A DNA stretch of 64,000 nucleotides from Symsagittifera roscoffensis (GCF_963678635.1 NC_087064.1:67692025-67756024), one strand, 5' to 3'. Shown: positions 32,560 to 44,585, counted from the stretch's first letter. The notes: generated by a model not told the origin, from the letters alone. Made by a program: numbers and translations.

Positions 32560-34983
32560 ATGGACAATTTCAACCTGGATGAATTGATGGACCTGGCAGA
32601 GGCATATGTAGGACCGATGGTAGATGCGATCTATCGTCGGCTGATCGAACGAGACTTCGCTCTGGAGGACCCAGAGGTGGTCATGTTGCTGACCGCCCTG
32701 ATTAACATCTTGGGGCACGACAACCGTGGGGACCGCCCCACGGAAGTCCTGTTGATGGCAGCATATGGAGAAAGAGGAGTACTAGACCGCCCGAACATGA
32801 GAGTGATGAGGTGGAGAAACGGGGCTCTCTCAGGGAGTGACTTGGCGAATGAGCCTGGGTTGGGAAGTTCTAGGACTTACCAACCAGGTGAGATGCCAAT
32901 GCCCTCCAAGCCCAAACCTGGGCTGACGAGAATGCATCGGGAGATGAACAGCGAGGCGACCTCGTCTGGTTCACCACTGAGAGCAGCTGTGCCACCAAAA
33001 GGGGCGAAAGTAACACAGAAGGTTCAGACGAACCAAACCATACAAGATCTGGACGAGATGAACGATCAGTTGAGAAGTACGAAGAAGGAGTTAAACGATA
33101 TGACGAAGACCATGCTGGCGATGGAGGAAGACCGGGACATGTGGAGAAAGTTGTTTGAAGACTGCAACAAAAAGCAGGGTCAAGAGATCGAACGCTTAAG
33201 GCAGGAATACAAAGAGCGATCGGAGCAGGTGGCGTTGACGACGTCCATTGAGAAAGTGATACCTGCAAGGGATATTCCTCGTGGGCAGTCCCCGATGGAG
33301 CTCTTGACACCTCGAGAAATGAGTCAAACAACGGAGACACGGCTTCCAGCAGAGACGAACCGAGTAACAATCCCGGATCCTAGTGACACCTTGGGTGATC
33401 CCGTCGTAGAACAGACAGTGAGAAAACTGATAGAGACCGCTGGACGATTGGTCGCTAACAAGAATGCACCAGGTTCCGGGGTGACTGCACCCTATGGAAC
33501 GATTGACGATACGGGCAGAGTACAACTCTCCCAGACAATAATCAGACAAGGGATAAGTGACGTGACGCCACTCAGGGGGAGTTCGAAGATCACAGAGAGA
33601 AAAGTAAGGAAGATGCCAGCGAAGAAAGTGTCTCGTGTAATGGACGTGCAGAAGAATAATCAATTAAAGTATAATTTCACGGGAGTTCCGGAGACAGATC
33701 CGAGAGCCTGCTTCAATCGAGCTACCTGGAGCCCGGCTGTGAACCTGCAGCAACCACCACTCGGGACATCTCACCTGATATTGGGAGACAGCTTAGTCAG
33801 AGTGCTGTCGAATTTGAGGACCTCGTGGGTCACCACGGTGATGGCCTTTGGAGGCGCGACGATTGCCCAATTATATCGCATGGTGGAGCTGATGAATCCA
33901 GGGAAGATACCCAATGTGATGATCTTAGTTGGGACGAATGACATCTCCAGAGGATCAGATGAGCAGGAAGCACTGTGGGAAGCAATGATGGTGTGTTTGT
34001 TTACTACTCTCTGGCAGAAGTTCAGTTGCGCGGTACTGACCGTTTGCACTGTGCCAATGAACACAAGAAGCCTGACAGTATCAGGAAGAAGGCACAACGA
34101 GGGAGTCATGAGATGGAACAACATCTTGAGAAACCTAGCAAATAGAAATGCCGGAAGAATGATCCTCATGGACATTGAACATGAATTGAGAGCCATGGAT
34201 CAAGCCAGACTGACCACAGATGGCATCCACTTCGACAGTGTCGAAGGACAAGCTTGGTTGAATCGAGTCTTCCAAGAACGGTTGGATGAGCTGGAAGCAG
34301 AACTCTTTGACACAGGAGTGCTGAAGGAAGAGGGAACGGTGAGTGATACGGTGATCACCACCTTTGTGCCTCCTAACCTGGAAACACGCTTGGGTACGGT
34401 CCCAGCCGCCATAAATTACCGGCAACAAAGCTCCAGTGAACCAGGTCGAAGAACAGATGTACAGGATCGGTTGGGAGAGGCACCGATGAGGAGAACAATT
34501 CATCCTAGGAGAAGGATAGGACCTGTCAACCAACCAATCGAAGAAGTAGCCGGCACATCTAGATCGGACACTAGATCGGAGACGACGAGTACCAGTCGAG
34601 AGGAAAGACCGAGCAGAGGCTCATTGATGTGGTCGCGATCCATACCGTCTCCTTGGCATATATACAAAGAAGAACTAATGAAGCTGGACCTACAGAGAGT
34701 GAGCTTCATCGAAGATGCAAGGAGGATGCTGAATGGAGCGACGCTATTCGTCAGCAGATTGTACTCGATAACCGGCGTAGACTGGTTGATAGCCGCTAGC
34801 ATAAATTTCAGCTCCACGACGGCCTTGAGATTTGCCGACTTGGAGGGACTGCCCTCCAACAACACAATAGGACCTGTGAATGCAAGACCGTTGCAAGATG
34901 TGAGATTGAACCATGATGAGAGGAATCGTGAAGAAAGGCCAGGAAGATTCCTGACGGCGAGAGCGCGATTGGACAACACGTGA
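32560..34983 (+). CDS. ORF2: SGNH/GDSL-type hydrolase domain protein of the retroelement (807 aa)
   Basis: A charged N-terminal part with a coiled coil (about residues 150-225) precedes a domain (about 405-575) with all four SGNH blocks: GDSL with S411, the Gly block FGGAT near 431, VGTND with N460, and DGIH with H557 plus its Asp at 554. These are the catalytic serine, oxyanion residues and histidine of SGNH esterases. The family includes esterases in ORF1 of CR1-type LINEs; in an LTR element it is unusual. The remaining 230 residues are Arg/Ser/Thr-rich and unrecognised. There is no signal peptide. Its stop overlaps the start of the ORF3 frame. Copy 1 has lost it entirely. Substrate unknown. 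Confidence 0.85.
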   Translation: MDNFNLDELMDLAEAYVGPMVDAIYRRLIERDFALEDPEVVMLLTALINILGHDNRGDRPTEVLLMAAYGERGVLDRPNMRVMRWRNGALSGSDLANEPGLGSSRTYQPGEMPMPSKPKPGLTRMHREMNSEATSSGSPLRAAVPPKGAKVTQKVQTNQTIQDLDEMNDQLRSTKKELNDMTKTMLAMEEDRDMWRKLFEDCNKKQGQEIERLRQEYKERSEQVALTTSIEKVIPARDIPRGQSPMELLTPREMSQTTETRLPAETNRVTIPDPSDTLGDPVVEQTVRKLIETAGRLVANKNAPGSGVTAPYGTIDDTGRVQLSQTIIRQGISDVTPLRGSSKITERKVRKMPAKKVSRVMDVQKNNQLKYNFTGVPETDPRACFNRATWSPAVNLQQPPLGTSHLILGDSLVRVLSNLRTSWVTTVMAFGGATIAQLYRMVELMNPGKIPNVMILVGTNDISRGSDEQEALWEAMMVCLFTTLWQKFSCAVLTVCTVPMNTRSLTVSGRRHNEGVMRWNNILRNLANRNAGRMILMDIEHELRAMDQARLTTDGIHFDSVEGQAWLNRVFQERLDELEAELFDTGVLKEEGTVSDTVITTFVPPNLETRLGTVPAAINYRQQSSSEPGRRTDVQDRLGEAPMRRTIHPRRRIGPVNQPIEEVAGTSRSDTRSETTSTSREERPSRGSLMWSRSIPSPWHIYKEELMKLDLQRVSFIEDARRMLNGATLFVSRLYSITGVDWLIAASINFSSTTALRFADLEGLPSNNTIGPVNARPLQDVRLNHDERNREERPGRFLTARARLDNT

Positions 34984-37900
34984 AGATATTTAGGCAATTG
35001 ACGACACCACCTGGTCATGTGAAGGAGAGAGTGTATCCAAAACTAGTGAACCAAGATGGTGATGCCCAGAGATATGGCGGATTGACAGCGATAAAGAAAG
35101 ATGAGACCATCTTCGCCGCCTACGACAAAGCAGAGATGAGAAAGGCCAAAATCATGGTAGTAGCGAATTCAGAGTTCGTGTACACCTCCAAGTCTTTGTT
35201 TTGGCCGGACGTCATAATGCTGGCCGCAGTTGACCTAGACCTATTGCAATCAGTGTCATTGGCTATAGGGGTACAGAGGCAGACAGAGATGAACCCGATA
35301 ACGATTGTGTTTGCTGGCATCAATGACCATCTACACAGTAGAGGTTTTCTGAGCAGGCTCAGAGATCCTGCAACAGCAGAAAACGCAGTATGGCCCGCGA
35401 TAAAAGACATCCTGGAGTCAATGGGTGAAGTGGTAGACGCGACAAAGGAGGGATCATTCAACAAAGTGACATTGAGAGTAGTATTTGCGTTGTCTCCGGG
35501 ATATGCATATCTCCCGGATGGACTGAAATTTGTGTATGCAATGGTAGCCTTACTTTCGGAGGGAAAATATGATGTGATCATATCAGCCCCGAATCGCATG
35601 ATAGAAATGGAGAACTTGAGGCCACTTAAGGCTGAACTGCCGGCAGTATGGTCAGATATCTCAAACGCGATGAGAGGGTTCAAGGACCACGCGTTACACA
35701 TGTTGGTGTTGGACGAAGTGCTGGGGTTGGAACTGTCCAACTTCAGTCGGCAACTCAAACTGAAACCAGGAATAGATGACGATCATCGAGTGATCACGGC
35801 GATGTCCAACGACTTGTGGTTCCGAGCAATGGAAGTGGCGAGTGAAGACACGAGAAGAAAGAATTCACTGGAGACGAGAGCTCATCTGGAAGCGATGGTG
35901 CTGAGAACCAAGCCGGAAGCAAACCAGTGGCTACACCTGAATCCGAGAGTAGCGGCATTGGGTGCAGATGCTTTTCAGCAGGGCCCAGTAATGATCACTA
36001 AGATATACGCCTACTTGTTGAAGGAGGTGAACCTGGCGGAAAATGCCGGAGAAAAGACAGCTGAGTTCGTGAACAGAATGTGTCAGATTACTCTGGAAAC
36101 CTTCTGGACCCAGGAAGTGAAAGGACAGGAGGGATTTGAAAGGACAGACAGCATGCTAGAAGGGTTGGGAGCCGGATGGACCGCGTCCTTCTTGGCAAAA
36201 GTCTACCCGAAAGTCTCGCACTACTTGATAAAGGAATTCCTCCAAGCGGTAGTGAAAGTATCGATAGTGGAATTAATAGCCCTGTTCGTGACATTTGGAG
36301 CGGAGAATTTCGTGAAAGGACCGGTGATACTGCTTACGGATGGAATACAGAACCTGCGACTAGATGGACTTCTGACATTGATCGCAATAACCCACGGAAA
36401 CTTGGGAGGGCTGATGAAACTGGCACGTTGTCCAGAGCAGATGAAAGAGAGAGTGAGGAATCTGGATATGAAGAAATCCACAGACTCGTGGAACAAAATA
36501 AGAGACCTGAGACACACTCTTATCCAGTATCTCTTGCAGCAAAATCGCTTTGGAACCGGAGAAGACGAGACAATTGAAAGAGAGGAAGATGTTAGACGAC
36601 ATGTTGGAGGCATGCCGCTGTTAACAGATTTGAGCTTAGCTATGAGAATCGATCCCTTGGCGCTGATCAGAGGAGTCACGGAGTTCGTGACAGTGATCTA
36701 TGGACCAGCAGTCACCTTTGCGTTCCCTGACGTTAAAGTGGAAGCATATAGGAGGTCGGTGTTGCACCTGAACCTCATATCGGCAGTGGACGGTAGTACA
36801 CTGAACTGGTGTGAGCTGCACGCATTGCGAGAGCTCATGAGTGAAGATCTGTTATTTGCGAAAATATCGGAGCCAGAGATGACAGTCATCAATTTTGACG
36901 ATCACTTCTGTGACCGCATGGGAGAAGTAGAAAGAGGGCACATCGAGGTGTTTCCAAAGCTTTGGAATCTGAGGCCCTATGACAAAACGAATGGCGAAAT
37001 GACCAGAGTGCCTCGTCTCACAGCAGCGTATCACAAGGTGAGAGAAGAGACGAAGGATTGGGGCGATTACAAGAAGCTACCCGAAGCAATCCCTGAATTC
37101 CCTCTGATAAGAAGGATGTTGCTCGGAGCAGTCTCCGTAGTACAAACTCCTAGGTTGAGAGCATTCGAAACCAATGAAAGGAGAGTAGGGAATTTCTCGG
37201 CGACGATGGATCCATACTTCGTGGGGAGAAATGCCGCCGTGTTACAGTACACACGATTTGCGTACACGGATCAAGCGACGAGAAGGCGAATAAGCAACGC
37301 CGCTACTCCCAAGCCTGAAGGATTTGATGAGGAATGGAGGGGACTAGGCTTGGCTCCAATGAGGATGAGAGGCAGGACTGAATTGCCTGAAGCCTCAGTA
37401 ATCCTGACCAGTGTGAGAAAAGAGATGAAAGTTGCGGGAATATTGCAGACGAGAATTTTCCTAGCACCCTTCGGCTGCGAAGAAACCAAAGTGGTCCATG
37501 GAGAAGAAGAAGATAAATCAGCCGGTACATTGCTCATACCGAGATTCCAGGAAGAAGCTGATGATGACAAACAAGGACCATCGAACTCGAATGGGGACAA
37601 GTCAGAAGGAGATGACGGACAGGGTGGAAACCGTCAGACGGAAGAACCCATGCAACAAGATCAAGCTGGTGGGGAAGACGACAGGGCATCGACAGGAGGA
37701 ACATCCAGCCTGGATTTCAATATCTTCAGTGATCTTGAGAATAATGCAGACACGTTGGAAACGACTGAGCCAGCGGATGAAGGCATCTCGACACTGGAAC
37801 CTCCGTCAGCCTTTGAGGAAATGAAACGGAATTTGCCGGAGAGCAGCTCTCCTGGCAATACAAGAAATAACGATCAGAGAATCCTCATGGAATCACCTCG

Positions 37901-40900
37901 GAGGAGAAGAATAGAGGCCTCAGCCAGAGTACCTTTCTTGGGAACGCTACCCGAAGAAGAATGGGAAGTACATCACCGAGACCACGAGAGTAGGACGGGA
38001 TGTAAGCTGGACAGAGTGGCGTTCATGGAAGAAGTCTGGACTGTGATTCAGAGCTATGGGACCCAGTCCATTCTCAAAACAGGTCTCAATCAACCCTTGA
38101 TGAGAGAAGTACTTGACAAGCTTGATGAGTGTGAAGGGAGACTGAGTGAGTTATTGATCGACTCAGCCACTGATGAGAGTGAAGCGAATTCTCCCATCAA
38201 GATGACACCGCAGGACAATGAAGGAGAGGTGGTGTACCTGTCAAGGACCAGGAGAGGAACGATGCGATCGAAAATGGTGATTGATAAAATCAATGCGATG
38301 AAAATGAAGTTAGGCAGCAGAGTGATGCCGAGGAGGATTGGAAAGACGAAAGTGGATTCGGAAATATCGATGAAAGCTGGTAACTCAGCGAAAAGAAAAC
38401 GAGTCGAGGAAGTCATGGATTTGGGGCAAGGTGATTATCAATTGTCTGGCACAGATAGAATATTAACTGATATAGCGATGGTGCCACCCATTCTCATGGC
38501 GGGGATAAAGTCAACCGGTTATAAATCCAAAAGGAGTGACCGCACTCTGACTGGAGCGACTTTAGAAATGGAAATACTCAGTCAATGTGGAGAGAGTAAA
38601 ATGAGGGACTTCAAGCCATCTCCCATGAATCATGGAAAGGGAAGTGTTGCAGGACAACTAACACCAGTGGAATACAACAGACTGACAGTGTCTGAGACAG
38701 TGTCGATAGATGAACCCACCGGTGGATACATGGAGATGTTGGAATACCGGAACTCGGCTAGAGGGTATGTAATGGCCCTGGAAGAGGAAAAAGCCATGGA
38801 GGGTTATCTGGAAACAATGTTGCAAGGCACCACCCTCAAGCAGAAGGCGTACGGAACTTTGGCGTCGTCTGACATACAGGCGGAGACGATCGAGCAGTTG
38901 GTGAGCCTTCCATGGAAAGCAGTAGTATTGAGGTATTTCGAAGAGGAAATGAGGACTACGCCAAGAATACATGCTCTCGTGGCAGTACCTTACGTAAGGA
39001 CGGAATTACAACTCAGGCTCGCCTGGTGCATGATGGGACTGACTCGCGAAGAATATGATTCAGAAGAAAGGAAGAGATCAAAGGAGGAAAAAGTTTTCCT
39101 TATGACGAATCTGAGGGATCTGATAGTCCAGGAGGGAGCAGCAGTAGCGTGTGCAAAGCGGAGAGACGCTCTCTGTTTCATTCGATTCCTGATAGAGCAG
39201 ATTTCAGTACCTGCATTAAGCACTTGTGTTATAATGTTGAAGGAAGGCGATGAGCGAACGAAAGCCATGTTCTTGCTAGCAATGCTGGATATGCAGCAAA
39301 GTAAACCGATGAGGGTGAACATGAAAGAACCTGAAGAATTGGAACCCATGAAAAAGATAGACGAGATCAGGAGATTCTCAAACAAGGAGTTGAGGCTCAC
39401 TAAAGAGTCTATGGGAGCATTGCCAAAATCCAGTGAATACTGTGGACCGATCAAGAAGAAGTCATATAGCTATGTGTCCGGGATTATAGGGATAGCATAC
39501 AATCCTTTCCTGAGTGAAGACATACGTGATTGCTTCTTTGATTATGAGCAGGCGGTGTTACTAAGATTCTGGACGTCCAGAATTGTGACGACTAAGAGCG
39601 TTAACAATCCACAGGCCAAATTGGGATTGGTCTTGGAAGAAGAGGTGACTGCACCTTCAGTACCAAAATCCGACAAGAGAGTGGAATTTGGGTTGGGATT
39701 CTCAGATGAATTACTGAGAACGAGCTTGATGGCAGTGTGGGAATTGATGAAGCCATCGTGGTGTCCTAGTCCCAACGCTGACTCAATATTACGGGCGACA
39801 CAGGACATACAGAGGGAACTGAATGCGGACTGTAACCTGCGTGACCTCAACATCATATATAATGTGATGATAACAGCCTCTAAGAGCAACGGAGAAGATA
39901 GAGTGGAGTTGCCTGGCTGGGGACCAGAAGACTGGGTCAAACCTGGTAGCTGTCTGGCGGAAGTCTGTGGACTAGAGGGTCACGTTTGTGGAAGTCTAGA
40001 CTGTGTGAAAATCCTGGAGAAACAACACAAGCAGTTGACGGTATTGTTTGGAAATGTAGTGATGAAAGCAAGAACGGAAACGGAACTGATAGCAGATTGC
40101 GATGGAGGAACCGATGTGAATCTGGTGACAGCACTAGGATTCTACAGCATGTTTGGTTCTTTAGAGTCACTATTGCATCTAGAACAGAAACATGAGATGG
40201 TCACAGCCATCAGCGTAGAAGTATTCCCAGGAGTTCTGCAGACTGAGCAGAAGTATATAGGAAAATGGAGGGAAGCAATCGAAACGGAGATGAACATCAG
40301 ACACAGCGAAACTTATTGTAGACCATCAGGAGCACGATATTTGGTGGGTTCAATTTTGGCTCCAATGTGCAAGAGCAAGTATCCTGTACATTTCGTAGCT
40401 GTGGATGTGAAGAGTACAAGAACGATTGTGGATCAAGCCTTTTCAGTGCCGAAGTGCGTGAGGTTGGCAAGAATGTCTGAAAAGTCTTACGAGTTACTGT
40501 GTAAGATTTTCTCAGCAGTTCCAGAAAGAACCAAAGAGGAGTTGGAGTCAATACTAGGAAAGAAGTTCATGGGATATGTGAGCGGGAACTTCAGTGACTT
40601 TGAAAAACAGAAACAGAGAGGATCAACTGTCACAGATTACAATGCAGTAGATGAGAATGATGAGATCCACCGAGTGATGATGGAAGTGGAGCCATTGCTG
40701 GAAGCTTCGGGAAAACGGAATTGGAGGAGCATCATGTTGACACATGACGAGTTTCCTTGCCACTGCTTGCTGCAGACCTGGTGGTATCCCAAGCGTAGTA
40801 ATCTGGTGTTGATCTGGGACTCTGGAGAGCTGCTCTCCATGGGTTTACCAGATTCATCACAGCCCATAACAATAGTGATAGTGGGAGTTATGATGGCGAT

Positions 40901-41505
40901 ATGATGGCTGGAAGCTCATGTGAGAGAAAATAATAGACAGGAGGCACCGACGAGAGAACAATTGCAGAAATTAGATTGTCTAAAAGATTTAGATCTTTTT
41001 GAGACAATGTGCAAAGTTCTAAACACTGCCGATGGAAGTGAAGAAGATATGGGCAAGAAAACGATTGATGCCATTGTTCAGAGCTAACATGACTGCATGG
41101 TTGTACGAGTATGCGAAAAAGCATATGTCGAAGCATGGCAGAGTATACAGTGAATATCAACTGGACATTGGGGCAGGAGCTTTCAAGCGAGCTTTCGTGA
41201 CCCATCGGAATGCAGTGACCACCGCTGTGAAAAGAATTTCCAGGACGAGCGAGCGTAGTGGAAATGAGAAGGCAGAGATGCTGAAAGAAGATTTGGAGAG
41301 AAACGTGACGTTGTGTCTCCACAACAGCTTCTGTAGAAACAGAGAATCAAACGTGGATCCCCTACCTTGCTGTAAACAGAGGGTGGAAGAGCAGAAGTGT
41401 TGGAGGACGGCTTCCAACAGCGTCAGGATAGTCAATGACGTGCTACAAGACACGGAAACCGAGAGTGCGGAGTCAGTGTCACAGGAGGAGGAAATGGAGC
41501 ATTGA
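34980..41505 (+). pseudogene. ORF3: very large unrecognised protein, broken near its 3' end
   Basis: The frame is open from 34932 to a TGA at 40902-40904; copy 1 has CGA there, so this is a C-to-T nonsense change. A 1-nt insertion near 41028 shifts the remaining frame, which then runs 41032-41505. The intact form would exceed 2,100 residues. There is no ATG before 35136; the frame overlaps ORF2 by 52 nt in the -1 register. Residues about 55-240 resemble a degenerate SGNH fold (VANSEF, then AGINDHL). A Gln/Asp/Glu-rich stretch lies near 850-960. The rest matches nothing I know. No membrane segment or signal peptide suggests an envelope. It lies 3' of pol where env would be, but that is only position. 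Confidence 0.8.
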
Positions 41506-42017
41506 CGAATGGTCGAGAAAACAAGAGGCAGCAAGAAAGAAAATTAGAAGAATTTAGAAGTTTTAGAACTTCTAAACGACGAAAAAAGAAGAGAACAAAG
41601 GGATGATGAAGAAAAGTTAAAACTCAGAATTGTTTTATGTGTGTGAAAAACTCAAGTGAGAAACCAAGCAACCAAGTTGTAATTGAAAACTGAAACATTT
41701 AAGTTGAGTTTGGAAATTGTTGCATTTATAAATTTGCATTTTGGTTTTAGTTGAAGTGGCTTTAGAGACACTCACTTATTATTTATTTAGAAAGGCTTGA
41801 GGGGAGAGTATATTTAAATATTCCAGCCTGCATGATTGTTTTTAATCACTTAGGAAGACTGATAACTTTGTGGTGACATGAAAAACTTGAGTAACTTCTT
41901 GAGGAGGGAGGTTGTTGCATTGTTCTTTCTAACCACAAAGTTTCTTAGTTTTAATACTCAGGACAATAGGCAAGCAAGATTTCCGAAGGGAAGGAGCATA
42001 GTAGGATAATTTTAGCT

Positions 42018-42050
42018 TGTTGGTTGGCAGGACTGTCCTGCAAGCCAACA
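42018..42050 (+). other. Near-perfect hairpin in 3' UTR, copy 2
   Basis: The 33-base inverted repeat is the same as at 16933-16965, while surrounding bases differ between copies at several positions. Confidence 0.55.
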
Positions 42051-42312
42051 CCTTTTAAATCTAGGAGAAAAAGTTTCAATCGGGATATTGACACTGGAAG
42101 TCAGAAAATATGTTTTATCTTAAGTCATATCCTCAATGTGCAGATTAATGAAAGAATTTGAAGGCTATAGTGATGTAGTATGATGCCATTTATATTCTGC
42201 AGTGAGTCGATGTGACGTAGGTAAAAGTAATTTCGTGCATTTTGTAAATTCTGTTCGATGACACTGTAACCATTTAGAACATTGCGCGATTCAATGAGGA
42301 CATTGACCGGAC

Positions 42313-42325
42313 TGTCCGGGGAGTA
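42313..42325 (+). other. Candidate plus-strand priming site at 3' LTR, copy 2
   Basis: TGTCCGGGGAG plus TA lies directly before the LTR start at 42326. The position fits a polypurine tract although the purine run is short. Confidence 0.45.
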
Positions 42326-43245
42326 TGTGACATTCGACCAGAATGGCCAAAATGCAGTCTCTGCAGAATTCAGGATTTTAGCAGTGAACCTTCCGGATTG
42401 GCGATTTAGAACGGATAAGGACGTTATTTGAATGATTGGCCAAACGGTGAAGGCTAGAAGATTCTGGAATTCTAAATTTTAAATTTTCGAAGTGATGACG
42501 TAACATTTCTGAGAAATGTTAAAACGGCCATTTTGGCTAAAATAGCAGAAAGAAACAGAACAACTTTATCTGCGATTACGAACAGTACGAAAATCGAGAC
42601 TAAAAAACAACAACGAACTACCGAACAGCAGAGGACGTTCCGAGTTGCAACTATTGTGCTGTTACAATAGTTGCAAGGCCGTTGCGAACAACGGTGAAGG
42701 GTAAAAACCAGCCCTCCGAGTTAGCGTGAACCTGAGGTTAAGGAGCTTGATTCGGCGGATTCAAGAATCCGGAAGGGTCTCGGGACGGAAACTTTTATTA
42801 ACTCACATAAACTTTTAGCATCCTGTCATGTCCTGACTTGAATTTAACTGATATTTTGATTAGTTTTGACAAGGATGAGGTGCTAGGAGTTGGGGGAAAG
42901 GGTTGATCCATCTTCGATGGAGATGATGATTTTTATCTACTGAACAAAAACAATAGTAATATAATAAGTAGTAGCCCTGTTTTTAGGAGTGACCTCGTGG
43001 TCTGGGGATACAGAGACCCAGCCATGAGCTCACTAATTTTGCATGTAATTCAGTTAATTTGAGCGTTCTGGTCGAAGCCGGAGAACAGTAACGTTTTTGT
43101 CAGCCTGATGTAAGAAAGACCACCGAAAAGTACTGGCTTGGTAGAGACGGTGAAAAACATGCAAAGCTCTGTTTAGACGCTAGCCAGTCGTCTTAAGACT
43201 TAGTTTTGTTATCCGTCGATATGTATCTTCCGGGCGAATGTTACA
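42326..43245 (+). repeat. 3' LTR of copy 2 (920 bp)
   Basis: It looks identical to the 5' LTR at 18646-19565. The stem-loop is at 42645-42676. The LTR ends 1.4 kb upstream of the DAGL-like gene on the same strand. Confidence 0.95.
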
Positions 43246-44160
43246 TTATTGAAGAAACGTAACCCGTATCGATTTTAATTGAAAAGGACTTAAACACTTG
43301 TCATCTTCTTTTATCATTATCACTTCCATATCTAAAAAATTCCAAGGATTTTGACTGGAATACATGATGAAGGGACTCATGACTGTAACCTCGGTTACTA
43401 TGATACTTTTGACCTTCTGATTACCTTAAAAAAATAGTTTTCTACTGTCATCATGAGCAAAATTGCGATACTGCTAGGAAATCATAGATAGGTGAGAGGA
43501 AAAGATGACACCGAAGATTGATGACATGGCCTATCATGCCTAAAATGTATAGGAATTTCTAGATATTCGAATTTTATAAACTCATAGGAATAAAAACAAA
43601 AATAGCCGGTTGCTGTGCAAGTAGCACAGAATGTCCGACCATATTTTCAGAAAAAAAAAACATTTTGCTTTTTTTCCAAGTTGATGTCTTTTGTGTAAGT
43701 CGTGTGATAAAACCACTATACGAACGGTAAAAAAAAATTAGTGAATTAGCATAACGAATCCAATGGTATTCAAAAAATGAAATTTTTGCGCTAATAATTT
43801 TTAATGTTTGTGAAAATTATTTTTTTTTGACAGAGAAGAGCTAAATGAAGCTTCTTTTCTTTTAAGTCAAATTAAATTTTTCAGCCTAAATTATTTATTT
43901 GCAAATATATTAAACGTTACTCGATCGCAGTACTCGCTCGAAAATAGACGAAAAATCAAAAATTTCAAACTGATTTTTCTCGACATAAGAAAAAAAATGG
44001 GGAATTTTTTTAAATGTGATTCGAATCACGACTGAAATGGCTTTACTATAGTATATCACTCAGCCCAGTCCGATGATTATTTGTGGTACCTGATTTTGCG
44101 TGGAAAATAAAAAGAAAAAACTATAACACCCGAATACAAAGTTCCTCCCCACAGTATCTA
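43246..44160 (+). other. Right flank of copy 2, no gene seen
   Basis: AT-rich unique-looking sequence. No open frame of note, no RNA gene and no repeat were recognised. Confidence 0.6.
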
Positions 44161-44177
44161 CTGTCCTTTCTTCTGTT

Positions 44178-44345
44178 TCAGAGCCATGGGAGATAAGAAA
44201 TCACCAGACAGCTTAGCGCCCATCCTGTGGGCTGTTGATAGGCAGCTCTTGTAGAAATAACTGTATAAGACTCCCTAGTGCGTGAACAGAATTAGCACAG
44301 GCTAGGTTTGTAGCCCTGGAACTGCTGTAAAAATGTGTCGTAGTT
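44178..44345 (+). pseudogene. Highly decayed non-LTR retrotransposon tail
   Basis: The sequence around GGCAGCTCTTGTAG, AGACTCCCTAG, GGTTTGTAG and CTGGAACTGCTG aligns in order with 18215-18320, the region coding RPDGLTLVP..WDVTVVDSLAP..GTAAA. Stops and indels are frequent. It is a second, older relative of the tail at 18163-18602. Confidence 0.5.
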
Positions 44346-44576
44346 TTTATTGAAAAAATTTGTTAATGCGAAATAAGTTATGTCTCAGATGTAAATTATA
44401 TCTGCCTTGACCATGTTTCTATTGTTATATGTTCCGATTTATTAATTTCCCAAATTTTTTGGCTGGACAATGTGATGAATGACACTTGATGTAACATCAG
44501 TTTCCTTGATAATTTTAACCTTTGATTATATTTTATAAGCTATAAATGACACGATTAATTTCAGTGCGAAGATATG

Positions 44577-44585
44577 TATAAATAG
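44577..44585 (+). promoter_or_regulatory. Possible TATA box of the DAGL-like gene
   Basis: TATAAATAG lies 96 bases upstream of the predicted ATG at 44681. The spacing fits a short 5' UTR. The region is AT-rich, so a chance match is possible. Confidence 0.35.

Larger units (their letters stand above)
41506..42325 (+). other. 3' untranslated region of copy 2
   Basis: No gene is present. It is colinear with 16423-17242 and carries the same hairpin at 42018-42050. The last bases form the LTR-adjacent motif. Confidence 0.7.
18646..43245 (+). mobile_element. Giant Ty3/Gypsy-type LTR retrotransposon, copy 2 (24.6 kb, nearly complete)
   Basis: The copy has two 920-bp LTRs that look identical, a 3-kb leader with a primer-site candidate, Gag-Pol (22551-32153), ORF2 with an SGNH hydrolase domain (32560-34983), ORF3 (34980-41505, broken near its end), a 3' UTR and a plus-strand priming candidate. 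The order protease-RT-RNase H-integrase is Ty3/Gypsy-like. The size and the extra ORFs are exceptional; giant Gypsy elements are known (Burro in planarians, Ogre in plants). Identical LTRs imply a very young insertion. The flanks share only TTA, so a normal 4-6-bp target duplication is not confirmed. Confidence 0.95.

Noticed and set aside
34980-41505. Envelope gene (retrovirus-like) in the 3' position
   Set aside because: No signal peptide, transmembrane anchor or fusion-type hydrophobic stretch was seen in ORF2 or ORF3.
18640-43250. Target-site duplication TCTTA/TTATT for copy 2
   Set aside because: Only TTA matches at the two edges; too short to claim.
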